Origin: UBA7803 sp041690675
GTDB lineage: Bacteria > Pseudomonadota > Gammaproteobacteria > Pseudomonadales > Azotimanducaceae
Direction of reading: 5' to 3'
Assembly: GCA_041690675.1 (NCBI GenBank)
Contig: JAWLGU010000011.1
Coordinates: 5,453-69,452, forward strand
DNA length: 64,000 bases
Part shown: positions 34,720 to 42,307 of the stretch, piece by piece
Numbering within the stretch: position 1 is the first letter of the stretch
Layout: each line of letters begins with the position of its first letter
The notes under the pieces: generated by a model
Database searches by the model: none
What the model was told of the DNA's origin: nothing
What the model saw: the letters and a program-made list of their open reading frames with translations, nothing else
Translations under genes and position numbers: made by a program

Positions 34720-36345
34720 ATGCCCGCGATCATCTACGAAGGCCGAACCTACCAGTGCCGGGACTCCGAGACGGTGCTCGATGCGCTCATTCGGCAGGGC
34801 GCCGACGTGCCGTTCTCCTGCCGCAATGGCGTTTGCCACGTCTGCATGATGCGCAGCGTCAGCGGCGAGGTGGGGGAGCGTGCTACGGCGGGGATCAAGC
34901 CGTCGCTGCAGGCGCTGGGTTACTTTCTGCCGTGCCGCTGCCGGCCCGGCAAGAATCTGGAGCTCGCGCCGCCGCGGCCCGATGATCTCTATGTGTCGGC
35001 CATGGTCGCGGGCAAGGAGATGCTCAGCCGATCCGTGTGCCGGCTGTTGCTGGAGCCGGCCACCGTCTGGAGCTACCGCGCCGGTCAGTTCGTGAACCTG
35101 CGCAACCCGCAGGGCGTGGCGCGCAGCTACTCCCTGGCCTCGGTGCCGGAGACCGATTACTTTCTGGAGCTGCACGTCGCCCGCCGCGAGAACGGCGTGC
35201 TGAGCAACTGGATCGCCGACGAGCTGAACGAAGGCGACGAGGTGGAGCTGCACGGACCCTCCGGCGATAACTTCTATCAGGCGGACGAACCCGAGCGGCC
35301 GCTGCTACTGGTGGGCGCGGGGACGGGTCTCGCGCCCCTGTGGGGGATACTGCGCGACGCCCTGAGCCAGGGCCATACGGGGCCCATACACGTGTATCAC
35401 GGCAGCCGGCAGGCGGCCGGTCTCTATCTGCACGAAGAGTTGACGGCGCTCGCCGCGGAGCACGCCAACGTGCACTACCATCCGTGCGTCTCGGGGGCGC
35501 GAGTGCCGCGGGGAATACGCCGTGGCCGCGCCGATGCGGCGGCGCGCGACGACCATCCGCAGCTCGAAGGCTGGCGCGTGCACGTCGCGGGGGACCCCGC
35601 CATGGTGGCGTCCGCCACCCAGGCCTTCCGGCAGGCGGGGGCAGCGGAGGCAGACCTTCGTGCCGATCCGTTCGAGCTGACCGACCTTCGGGCAGGCTCA
35701 CGCGACGAGCAACCAGCCGGACCCGAAGAGTCGTACGGCAGGCGCGCAGAGGACGATCCCGCGACGGCACCCTGGCGCAAGCCGGAGGTGGCGTTTCCCC
35801 CGCCGGATCCGGAGCTCTGGGCCGCCCTGGGCGAGGGCGTGCTGATGCACGAGATCCTGCGCACGTTCTACACCCGGGTCTATGCCGACCCGCTGCTGTC
35901 ACCGTTCTTCCGCAACGTGACCAAGCAGCGGCTCATCGAGAAGCAGTACTCGTTTCTCAAGCGCGCGTTCACCGGCGAGCTCTGTTACTTCGGCGACCGG
36001 CCCCGCAACGCCCACCACTGGATGGTGATTTCCGACGAGCTGTTCGACCATCGGCTGGACCTGCTCAGCCAGGCGGCACGGGATCATGGTCTCGAGGAGC
36101 GCTGGATTCGGCGCTGGGAAGCGGCGGAAGAAATCTACCGCCCGGACGTGGTGAAGACTCGGGCCTGGCCGCGGGTCGTGGACGGCGTGGAGATGACCCT
36201 CGAGGGATTCGGCGAGATGACCCTGGAGGTGGGGTCGCTCTGCGACAGTTGCGAAGACGGCATCGATGCCGGCGCGAAGGTGCGGTATCACCTGCGCACC
36301 GGCGAGACCTACTGCGCCGCCTGCTCCGCCCTGGAGGCGCGTTGA
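34720..36345 (+). CDS. Ferredoxin + FNR reductase + truncated globin fusion, with C-terminal cysteine motif
   Basis: 541 residues in four parts. Residues 1-85: plant-type [2Fe-2S] ferredoxin with CRNGVCHVC (Cys34, 39, 42) and a fourth Cys at 72 or 74. About 95-330: ferredoxin-NADP+ reductase module with RSYSLASVPE (FAD) and LLVGAGTGLAPLWG (nucleotide). About 375-490: a truncated haemoglobin (FYTRVYADPLLSPFFRNVT; proximal His in NAHHWMVISDELF). About 510-535: two CxxC pairs (CDSC, CAAC), a possible zinc or extra metal site. Electrons could flow from NAD(P)H via FAD and Fe-S to the globin haem, suggesting NO or O2 chemistry analogous to flavohaemoglobin. A GTG start at 34702 is possible. Confidence 0.85.
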   Translation: MPAIIYEGRTYQCRDSETVLDALIRQGADVPFSCRNGVCHVCMMRSVSGEVGERATAGIKPSLQALGYFLPCRCRPGKNLELAPPRPDDLYVSAMVAGKEMLSRSVCRLLLEPATVWSYRAGQFVNLRNPQGVARSYSLASVPETDYFLELHVARRENGVLSNWIADELNEGDEVELHGPSGDNFYQADEPERPLLLVGAGTGLAPLWGILRDALSQGHTGPIHVYHGSRQAAGLYLHEELTALAAEHANVHYHPCVSGARVPRGIRRGRADAAARDDHPQLEGWRVHVAGDPAMVASATQAFRQAGAAEADLRADPFELTDLRAGSRDEQPAGPEESYGRRAEDDPATAPWRKPEVAFPPPDPELWAALGEGVLMHEILRTFYTRVYADPLLSPFFRNVTKQRLIEKQYSFLKRAFTGELCYFGDRPRNAHHWMVISDELFDHRLDLLSQAARDHGLEERWIRRWEAAEEIYRPDVVKTRAWPRVVDGVEMTLEGFGEMTLEVGSLCDSCEDGIDAGAKVRYHLRTGETYCAACSALEAR

Positions 36346-36386
36346 GCGGCCGGCGACAACAATCTTGAAGTGAAAGGAGAACCCGC

Positions 36387-36866
36387 GTGAGAGTCGTAGC
36401 GAAACTGTTCGGCGTCGTGCTGCTGGCGACGGCGTGTGTCCCGGGGGCGCTGGCTGCCGACATGGTGGATGCCACCAAGCCGGATCGGCTGGTGTCCGTG
36501 ATTCAGAAGCTCGGCTATCGGGCGCAACTGGACAAGGACGACGTGGGCGATCCCATGATCCGCTCGAGCGTGGGTGGCACGGACTTCGCGATCCTGTTCT
36601 ACGGGTGCGACGAGAAGCGCCACAACCGCTGTGATTTCCTGCTGTTCTCCGTCGGCTACGACCTCGATCCCGGCGTCGAGCTCGATGCCATGAATGCCTG
36701 GAACGCCAAGCAACTGGTGGGGCGGGCGTACCGGGACGACGAGAACGATCCGTGGCTGGAGATGCCCCTGGTGCTGAAAGCCGGCATGTCCCGCAAGAAC
36801 TTCGAGTCGGCCTTCGAGTGGTGGGAAGCCAGCGTCGCCGCCTTCGAGGACCACATCGGACTCTGA
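36387..36866 (+). CDS. YbjN-domain exported protein
   Basis: 159 residues, GTG start with AAAGGAG 10 nt upstream. A cleavable signal peptide (LFGVVLLATACVPGALAA) is followed by a YbjN-type sensory fold, with Cys pairs (GCDEKRHNRC) that might form a periplasmic disulphide. YbjN relatives are linked to envelope stress, but the biochemical role is unknown. It follows the globin fusion by 41 nt. Confidence 0.8.
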   Translation: MRVVAKLFGVVLLATACVPGALAADMVDATKPDRLVSVIQKLGYRAQLDKDDVGDPMIRSSVGGTDFAILFYGCDEKRHNRCDFLLFSVGYDLDPGVELDAMNAWNAKQLVGRAYRDDENDPWLEMPLVLKAGMSRKNFESAFEWWEASVAAFEDHIGL

Positions 36867-36882
36867 CCGGAAGACGGTTCCG

Positions 36883-37254
36883 ATGACCGCCTACACCGTG
36901 GATTGCGACGTCGGCCGGCGGCTGGGCTGCAGCAGCTACTGCTGCCGCTTGCTGGTGCGGCTGGAGCCGGATGAGCGGGATCCGACGCAACCGGACAACG
37001 CGGAGAAGCGCTGCGTCGACAAAGACCCGGAGTCCGGCCGCTGCGTGCACCAGGATCCGGCTTCCGGAAATTGCGCCATCTATCACCAGCGCCCGAGGAT
37101 CTGCCGCGCCTACGACTGCAATCGGGATCCCATGCTGACCGTGGTGCTCCGGGAGGGCTTCCGCTCCGTGGTCGAGACCGCCCGCAAGGCGTGCCGGGAG
37201 CCGGTGCCGGCGCGGCCGCTCGTCCCCTACAAGCCGGTGGAGCCCGGGCTCTAG
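36883..37254 (+). CDS. YkgJ family cysteine-cluster protein
   Basis: 123 residues with the CxxxCC-type cluster of the family: CSSYCC near the N terminus, then CVDKDP, CVHQDP, CAIYHQRPRICRAYDC. The cysteines probably bind zinc or an Fe-S cluster. Its role is unknown. It ends 4 nt from the convergent end of the signalling operon. Confidence 0.85.
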   Translation: MTAYTVDCDVGRRLGCSSYCCRLLVRLEPDERDPTQPDNAEKRCVDKDPESGRCVHQDPASGNCAIYHQRPRICRAYDCNRDPMLTVVLREGFRSVVETARKACREPVPARPLVPYKPVEPGL

Positions 37255-37258
37255 GCGA

Positions 37259-37912
37259 TCACCCCCGCCAGCTCGCGAGGATGGCGGAGACGTCGTTGCG
37301 GGAGGTCTTCTTCAGTCCCTCCAGCAGCAGCCTGAAAACGTCGCTGTCGCGGTGATTGAAGCGCCAGCAGATCTCGGCGATCAGCAGATCCGTGGAGCGG
37401 CCCGGGTACTGGCCCCAGATGTCGATCCAATGGCTGCCAAAGGCCAGGAATGCGCCCACGGCCGTCTCGTCGCCGCTGCAAGGCACCACCTCGACGCCGT
37501 GGATCTGGTGGGGTACTGCCGGCGTCTGCCACGTGGTGGCGTTCAGCGGCAGTTTGCCCGGGCACAGCCGGGATCCCACCACGAAGGCGCCCCGGTCGGT
37601 GACCGCGATCATCGTTCCCGCGGCAGCGTGCGCGGGAGTGCAGCGGGCGGTTTCGAGCAGGCAGTACGCACGAATGGCGCGGTAGAAGCGTTCTGCCGTG
37701 GGTGCACTGGCCGCCGGCCGGAAGCGCTGGCGGCGGATGGGTGTGCCGAACACGAACCGTTCAAGCAGCAGCGCCTTTCTGGAATCGGCGATGCGGAACG
37801 ACCGCCAGATCGATGCGTTGGAGAAGCGGCTCCGGCAGGACTTGCACCGGTACCGGCCGTCGGCCAGCCGCCAGGCGCCGCTGCCGTCGCACCTCGGGCA
37901 ACTGATACTCAT
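37259..37912 (-). CDS. Zinc-ribbon, transposase-like protein in the signalling operon
   Basis: 217 residues. An N-terminal zinc ribbon (CPRCDGSGAWRLADGRYRC, then KSC) resembles those of IS1/IS1595 transposases, and a late segment LIAEICWRFNHRDSDVFRLL recalls the end of ISXO2-like DDE domains. The acidic catalytic residues expected between them are not evident. Its ATG overlaps the stop of the receiver-like gene (ATGA), so it is translated as part of the operon, not as a free insertion sequence. I infer a domesticated DNA- or RNA-binding output protein; it could also be a decayed element inserted cleanly at the operon end. Confidence 0.6.
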   Translation of the reverse strand: MSISCPRCDGSGAWRLADGRYRCKSCRSRFSNASIWRSFRIADSRKALLLERFVFGTPIRRQRFRPAASAPTAERFYRAIRAYCLLETARCTPAHAAAGTMIAVTDRGAFVVGSRLCPGKLPLNATTWQTPAVPHQIHGVEVVPCSGDETAVGAFLAFGSHWIDIWGQYPGRSTDLLIAEICWRFNHRDSDVFRLLLEGLKKTSRNDVSAILASWRG

Positions 37913-38292
37913 GGGTTCCCTCGGGCATCGAGTTCGTCGAGCGAAAGAAAGTCGAGGTCGAGGCGGATGCCGTCCGGCCCGTTGGCGTCGTTGATTCGCT
38001 GCAGAATGCCCACGAGCCGCGACACCTTGAACGGCTTCGGCAGCCACAGTCGTGCCGCTTCGGGCCCGGGCTCGCCGCCGATGACGATGGCCGGGCAACC
38101 GGACGTCTCCAGCCGCGCCAGGTCGTCGGGGTCGGCGGAGGTGAGATCGATGACGCAGATGTCGGCGCCCTCGTCCTCGACCACGCGGAAACGATTCCCG
38201 GCCAGCTCTCGCAGGGCGAGTCGGAGGGTCTGCTCGGCGTTGGCTGCGAAGCCCAGCAGCCGCAGGTTCATGGGTGTGATGTCGTCAGCCAT
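37909..38292 (-). CDS. Stand-alone degenerate receiver-like protein
   Basis: 127 residues with a CheY-like pattern: LRLLGFAANAEQTLRLALRE, ADICVIDLTSADPDDL (the Asp at the phospho-acceptor position) and LPKPFKVSRLVGILQRI with the conserved Lys-Pro. The N-terminal acidic pair that binds Mg is replaced by LLGF, so normal phosphorylation is doubtful. It is clearly paralogous to the N-terminal domain of the protein encoded at 42308. 12 nt downstream of the cyclase-like gene. Confidence 0.7.
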   Translation of the reverse strand: MADDITPMNLRLLGFAANAEQTLRLALRELAGNRFRVVEDEGADICVIDLTSADPDDLARLETSGCPAIVIGGEPGPEAARLWLPKPFKVSRLVGILQRINDANGPDGIRLDLDFLSLDELDARGNP

Positions 38293-38304
38293 GGGCGAAT
38301 CCCG

Positions 38305-39543
38305 TCAGCCGCGGACCCGGCCGGCGCGAAACAGGGCCACCGCGGCGTCCTGCAGACCGAGCTGAATGGTCTGACCCGCATCGAGCACGATGTTGAGCTT
38401 GGCGTTGAAGACGTCGCGCTGCTTGCCGTGCTTGTCGGTGATGCGATACACGGAGACGTCGTAGCTGCCGTTGCGTCGCCGGGGTCCGGTGAGGTAGCAG
38501 CGCACCTGCTCGACCCGGCGTCCGTCGATGGTGAACGGCGTGATCCGGTCGAGGAACGACTGGTGATCGTGCAGAAACTCTACCGTATCGATGCCCACCG
38601 GATGCCCGGCCGCCGAGGCAGCACGGCTGACCATGAAGTCGCCGATGATGATCTGTCCCGGCTGAGCCGGCTCCAGGATGCGCGCCAGCTCCACGGTCAC
38701 GTTGCCGACGATGATGCTCTGTTCCCCGGGCTTGAGCCCGTTGCACTGATAGAGGTCGCAGTAGTTGCCGATGTGAAACGCCACCTTCAGCCGGGGGACC
38801 AGCTCGCCGGCGCTGGCAGAGGCCTGCAGGGCGTTGTGGGTCAGCACGAGGTGCAGGAAGTCGTAGAGGTCACGGGAGGAGCAGAGGCCGTCGTCCCGGT
38901 TCCAGACGTAGAAGCCGTCGCCGGTGGAGGAACGGGCGAGGGTGGCCCCGCTGCGCAGCAGCTGAAGCTGGCGCTCCGCCCAGTTCAGCGACAGGGAGAG
39001 GCTGTTGATGAGGGTGATCTGCTTCACCGGATCCGCCAGGGAGAAGTCGACGATGTCGACGAGCAGTACGGCACGCTCCCGTTTGAACTGCATGCCGTAG
39101 CGGCGCACGCACAGATCGATCTGCTCCAGCTCCAGGTCGGTGAGCGATGCCGCCTCGACGAACGGTACGCTCTGCACCTCGGCGTCCAGGGTCCGGGCGA
39201 TCCAGGTCAGCTCCGCTTCCGACATGAGCCGCGAGCCGCTCAGAACCGACGACAGGAACTCGTCCGCCTTGATGTGCGACCGGTTGCGCCCGTTGGGTGC
39301 GCGCTGGTCGATGAACCGGCTCAAGGAAGCGAAAGGCGCCGCGAGAATCAGCAGCGCATCGGCGGTGATCGCCCAGGCGATGATGACGTTGCGGCCCAGG
39401 TTCCAGTGCCGCTCCAGGGCCTCGTTGATGAACGACATGCGCCGGGCGTGGCTGCGCCGGCTGCCGAATATGCCGCGCAGCCTTCCGGCGGGCGCCGCGG
39501 CTGCGCTCGGCCGGTATGGTTCCCGGCGGACCTTCTGCCGCAT
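38305..39543 (-). CDS. Membrane-anchored class III nucleotidyl cyclase homologue
   Basis: 412 residues. One membrane helix at about 52-74, then a cyclase homology domain: LLVDIVDFSLADP supplies two Asp (163, 166) at the metal positions and SSTGDGFYVW (GDG at 208-210) the central loop. The domain continues to about residue 340 and a small C-terminal extension of about 50 residues follows. It could make cAMP or cGMP, or be a non-catalytic nucleotide sensor; substrate residues cannot be assigned with confidence. Six nt after the Roadblock gene. Confidence 0.75.
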   Translation of the reverse strand: MRQKVRREPYRPSAAAAPAGRLRGIFGSRRSHARRMSFINEALERHWNLGRNVIIAWAITADALLILAAPFASLSRFIDQRAPNGRNRSHIKADEFLSSVLSGSRLMSEAELTWIARTLDAEVQSVPFVEAASLTDLELEQIDLCVRRYGMQFKRERAVLLVDIVDFSLADPVKQITLINSLSLSLNWAERQLQLLRSGATLARSSTGDGFYVWNRDDGLCSSRDLYDFLHLVLTHNALQASASAGELVPRLKVAFHIGNYCDLYQCNGLKPGEQSIIVGNVTVELARILEPAQPGQIIIGDFMVSRAASAAGHPVGIDTVEFLHDHQSFLDRITPFTIDGRRVEQVRCYLTGPRRRNGSYDVSVYRITDKHGKQRDVFNAKLNIVLDAGQTIQLGLQDAAVALFRAGRVRG

Positions 39544-39549
39544 CCCCGA

Positions 39550-39951
39550 TCACCCGTGGCCGAGCAGCGCGGCGACCTCGGCCGCCACCCGCTTGGTTTC
39601 GACCAGAAGCATTCCCAGCTTCGAGTCGGGCTTCGAGACCACGGAGAGCACCTGCCTGTTGCCCACCTGAACCATCAGCACGAATCCCTCGGTGCCGTGA
39701 ATGAGCACCTGTTCCAGATCGCCTCTGGCGAGGTCGCTCGCGGTCTTCTGAGCGAGCGAGAGCAGCGAAGCCGATATCGCGCCGAGGCGATCGGGGTCGA
39801 TCTCCTTGGCGAGAACGGAGGCGATGGGGAAGCCATCGCGGGTCATCACGGCGGAAGCCTCGATGCTCGACGACTTGCTGTTCAGCTGTTTGAGCTGAAC
39901 CCGAATCGCCTCCGCGTCTGCAGCCGATGTCTTCTTCGCCACGCTCGACAC
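39550..39951 (-). CDS. Roadblock/LC7 protein (MglB-like)
   Basis: 133 residues with the Roadblock fold: IEASAVMTRDGFPIASVLAK, DRLGAISASLLSLAQKTA, then LEQVLIHGTEGFVLMVQVG. In Myxococcus MglB and streptomycete conservons such proteins bind and regulate a partner small GTPase. The partner here would be the GTPase at 41737. It lies 10 nt from the second Roadblock-like gene. Confidence 0.85.
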   Translation of the reverse strand: MSSVAKKTSAADAEAIRVQLKQLNSKSSSIEASAVMTRDGFPIASVLAKEIDPDRLGAISASLLSLAQKTASDLARGDLEQVLIHGTEGFVLMVQVGNRQVLSVVSKPDSKLGMLLVETKRVAAEVAALLGHG

Positions 39952-39961
39952 CCGGCTCGGG

Positions 39962-40366
39962 TCAGACCACCGCTTCGAGCTTCGGAACCGCGGCCCGCGC
40001 CTTGGTCAGCGCCATGCCGATATTGGCGCTCTTGCGGCAGACGAAGCAGGCCACGTGGTCCACGTACTGCTTGCCGCGGATGAAGATGTGGATCAGGTTG
40101 TCGCTCAGCACGATCATTTCCTGGAAGTAGTGGTGGTTGTCCACCTCGATGCCGCGCGCCTTCTTGAAGATGTTCTCGATGGTCACGACGTTGTCGCCCT
40201 GGAACAGATCCGCCGTGGCCGCAGCCAGCAGATCCATCACCTCCGTCGGGTGGGAATCCACGGTCTTGACCCCCAGCAGCATGCCGCTGGCGAGGTCGAC
40301 GTAGCCGCCGGCCACGCACTCGGGGATCTGCTTGGTCGCGTCCTGAATTTCTTTTTCCAAAGACAC
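39962..40366 (-). CDS. Second, divergent Roadblock-like protein
   Basis: 134 residues. VAGGYVDLASGMLLGVKTVD and HPTEVMDLLAAATADLFQG follow the first strand-turn-strand and long helix of Roadblock proteins, and LIHIFIRGKQYVDHVACFVC gives the later strands. Two cysteines in the last strand are unusual. Resemblance to its neighbour at 39550 is at fold level only. It could form a heterodimer with it on the GTPase. Confidence 0.65.
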   Translation of the reverse strand: MSLEKEIQDATKQIPECVAGGYVDLASGMLLGVKTVDSHPTEVMDLLAAATADLFQGDNVVTIENIFKKARGIEVDNHHYFQEMIVLSDNLIHIFIRGKQYVDHVACFVCRKSANIGMALTKARAAVPKLEAVV

Positions 40367-40411
40367 TTCACTCTCCTTGATGTCGTCGTTGTGGGCGGCC
40401 TGACGCCGCGA

Positions 40412-41734
40412 TCATGGTCTGGGGGTGGTTGCCACGGAGGCGCCATCCCCGAGCCATTCGGAAAAGCTTTCCAGGAAGTTCTCCTGGACCCGGGACTGGA
40501 TCATTCGCGGATCGCAGGAACGGGTAATTCGAACCGCCTCGCCCACCGTTGCCCCCCGGTAAACGAGATAAGCGGCGATGATGGTGCCGGTTCGGCCCAG
40601 ACCGCCCTTGCAGTGCACGACCACGCGGCCTCCCTGGTCGACGGCGGCGGCGATCCAGCGAACCACGTCCCGGGCACCGGCGCGGGTGGGTGCGTTCATG
40701 TCGACGATGGGATGCCAGAGCACCTGCATGTCGTAGGCCGCGGCGTGCCCGGCGGGAATCTGCTCGAGCTCTTCGAGGGAAACCACGTGGGTGATGCCCA
40801 CCTTACGCAGGGCTGCCAGATCCGCGTCCAGCTCGCCGAGCAGCCCGGGGCGCGGGCAGGCGGCCAGCGCGTTGCGCTCGACCCAGCGGAAGCCGCTGGG
40901 ACCGAAGGGAATGATCTCGGCCGGCGCGGATTTCGGAGTGGCGGAGCCCGCGTGGCGCGCCACCTGCTCCGGGTCCAGTGTCTCGTCAGCGGCTCCCGGC
41001 GAGGGCACGGCACAGCTACCGGTGCGAACGAAGTCGGCGCCCGCCGCCGTCGTTGGGCTGGCGAAGAACGTCGCTGTGGGCGCGATCTCGTGAATCCTGC
41101 CTCCGGCCAGCAGCGCCGTGGCGCCGCCGAGCTCCCGGGCATGGCGCTGGTTGTGCAGCACCACGACGACGCTGTGCTTGCGCCCCAGGGTCTGGATGAG
41201 CGCGAGCACCCGGGCGGCGGCTTCGTCCTCCAGACCCGACGTGGGCTCGTCGATCAGCAGCAGGGGGGGCGCACTCAGGGCGGCGGCCAGAATGGACGCG
41301 ACGATGCGCTGCTCCGCAGGGAGCAGGGAGACGCTCTCGTCGAGCTTCTCCGCCAGGGTCCCGTACCCCATGGCGTCGAAGTAGCCCTCCACCAGGGCCC
41401 TCTGCTGGGACTTGGTCAGATTCTCCCGTTCGGGCAGCTCGCCCACCATGTACTCCAGCAGCGGGTGCAGTAGCTGCGGGGGCTTCTGCTCCACGAGCCT
41501 CGGCCAGCCATGGGTGCCGATGGGCTGGCCGCAGTAGTACATCCGGCCGGAAACCGTGCAGCTCGCCAGATTGTCGTTGGCGCCGGACAGGGTCCGCAGC
41601 AGAGTCGACTTGCCCACGCCGCACGGCCCCATGAGGTTGAGGATGTCCCGATCCTCGAGGTCCAGGTCGAGCCCCTGAAGCACCGGCTTGTGGAAGCTGA
41701 CCGTCAGCTCCCTCGCTGAGAGAAGGATGGCCAT
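40412..41734 (-). CDS. ABC-type ATPase fused to a dual-specificity protein phosphatase
   Basis: 440 residues. Residues 1-220: ABC ATPase with Walker A GPCGVGKST (36-44), Walker B LLLIDEP (159-164 region) and switch His194, but the LSGGQ signature is degenerate (LLPAEQR, 138-143). Residues about 275-430: cysteine phosphatase of the DSP/CDKN3 type, with general acid Asp345 in IVDMN and the P-loop HCKGGLGRTGT (Cys375, Arg381). A flexible Ala/Pro-rich linker joins them. No permease gene is adjacent. The ATG at 41734 lies 2 nt after the GTPase stop. I know of no characterised protein with this domain pair; ATP binding might gate phosphatase activity. Confidence 0.85.
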   Translation of the reverse strand: MAILLSARELTVSFHKPVLQGLDLDLEDRDILNLMGPCGVGKSTLLRTLSGANDNLASCTVSGRMYYCGQPIGTHGWPRLVEQKPPQLLHPLLEYMVGELPERENLTKSQQRALVEGYFDAMGYGTLAEKLDESVSLLPAEQRIVASILAAALSAPPLLLIDEPTSGLEDEAAARVLALIQTLGRKHSVVVVLHNQRHARELGGATALLAGGRIHEIAPTATFFASPTTAAGADFVRTGSCAVPSPGAADETLDPEQVARHAGSATPKSAPAEIIPFGPSGFRWVERNALAACPRPGLLGELDADLAALRKVGITHVVSLEELEQIPAGHAAAYDMQVLWHPIVDMNAPTRAGARDVVRWIAAAVDQGGRVVVHCKGGLGRTGTIIAAYLVYRGATVGEAVRITRSCDPRMIQSRVQENFLESFSEWLGDGASVATTPRP

Positions 41735-41736
41735 GA

Positions 41737-42285
41737 TCAGTCTCCCTGAAACGTGAACGGATCGATCTGGTAGATCAGCGCCTTGACCAGGCCGATGACC
41801 TGGATCGGGTTGCGCGGGTCCAGGGAGAAGATGGGCACGTTGGCGCCGTCTCGCCCCAGCTCCGCCCGGTAGCGGGCGATGCTGTGGCCGCGACCGATGT
41901 CGTTGCGGGTGACCCCCACCACCAGGGCCCCTTGCCGAACGAAGCTCTCGAAGTGGCCGAGATACCCGCGCAGCTCTGCCAACGGGTCGGGGGCGCTGTT
42001 GCTGACGAGGACGATGACACCGATGGCGCCCTCGCAGAGGATGTCCCACATGAAGGCGAACCGGTCCTGGCCCGGGGTGCCGTAGATATGCACCTTGGTC
42101 TCGGGGTCCAGGGCCACGTGACCGTAGTCCATGGCCACCGTGGTCGTCCGCTTCACCAGCCGGACCTCATCGGTCGCCAGCTCTTCCGTGGCGAAGGGCG
42201 CGACGTCGCTGATGGCCTGGATGGAGGTGGTCTTGCCCGAGCCCACCGATCCGGCGATGACGATCTTCAGGTTTGCCTGGTTCAT
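41737..42285 (-). CDS. Small Ras-like GTPase (MglA/SRPRB-like, COG2229 type)
   Basis: 182 residues. G1 loop AGSVGSGKTT (12-19), G3 region IYGTPGQDRF with Gly instead of the usual Asp before TPGQ, as is typical of this bacterial group, and G4 VTRNDIG in place of NKxD. The usual partners are Roadblock proteins, and two are encoded downstream. It likely acts as a nucleotide switch for the operon's output enzymes. 22 nt after the receiver-effector gene. Confidence 0.88.
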   Translation of the reverse strand: MNQANLKIVIAGSVGSGKTTSIQAISDVAPFATEELATDEVRLVKRTTTVAMDYGHVALDPETKVHIYGTPGQDRFAFMWDILCEGAIGVIVLVSNSAPDPLAELRGYLGHFESFVRQGALVVGVTRNDIGRGHSIARYRAELGRDGANVPIFSLDPRNPIQVIGLVKALIYQIDPFTFQGD

Positions 42286-42307
42286 GAAAGCTCTGGCCGG
42301 AGTCCGA

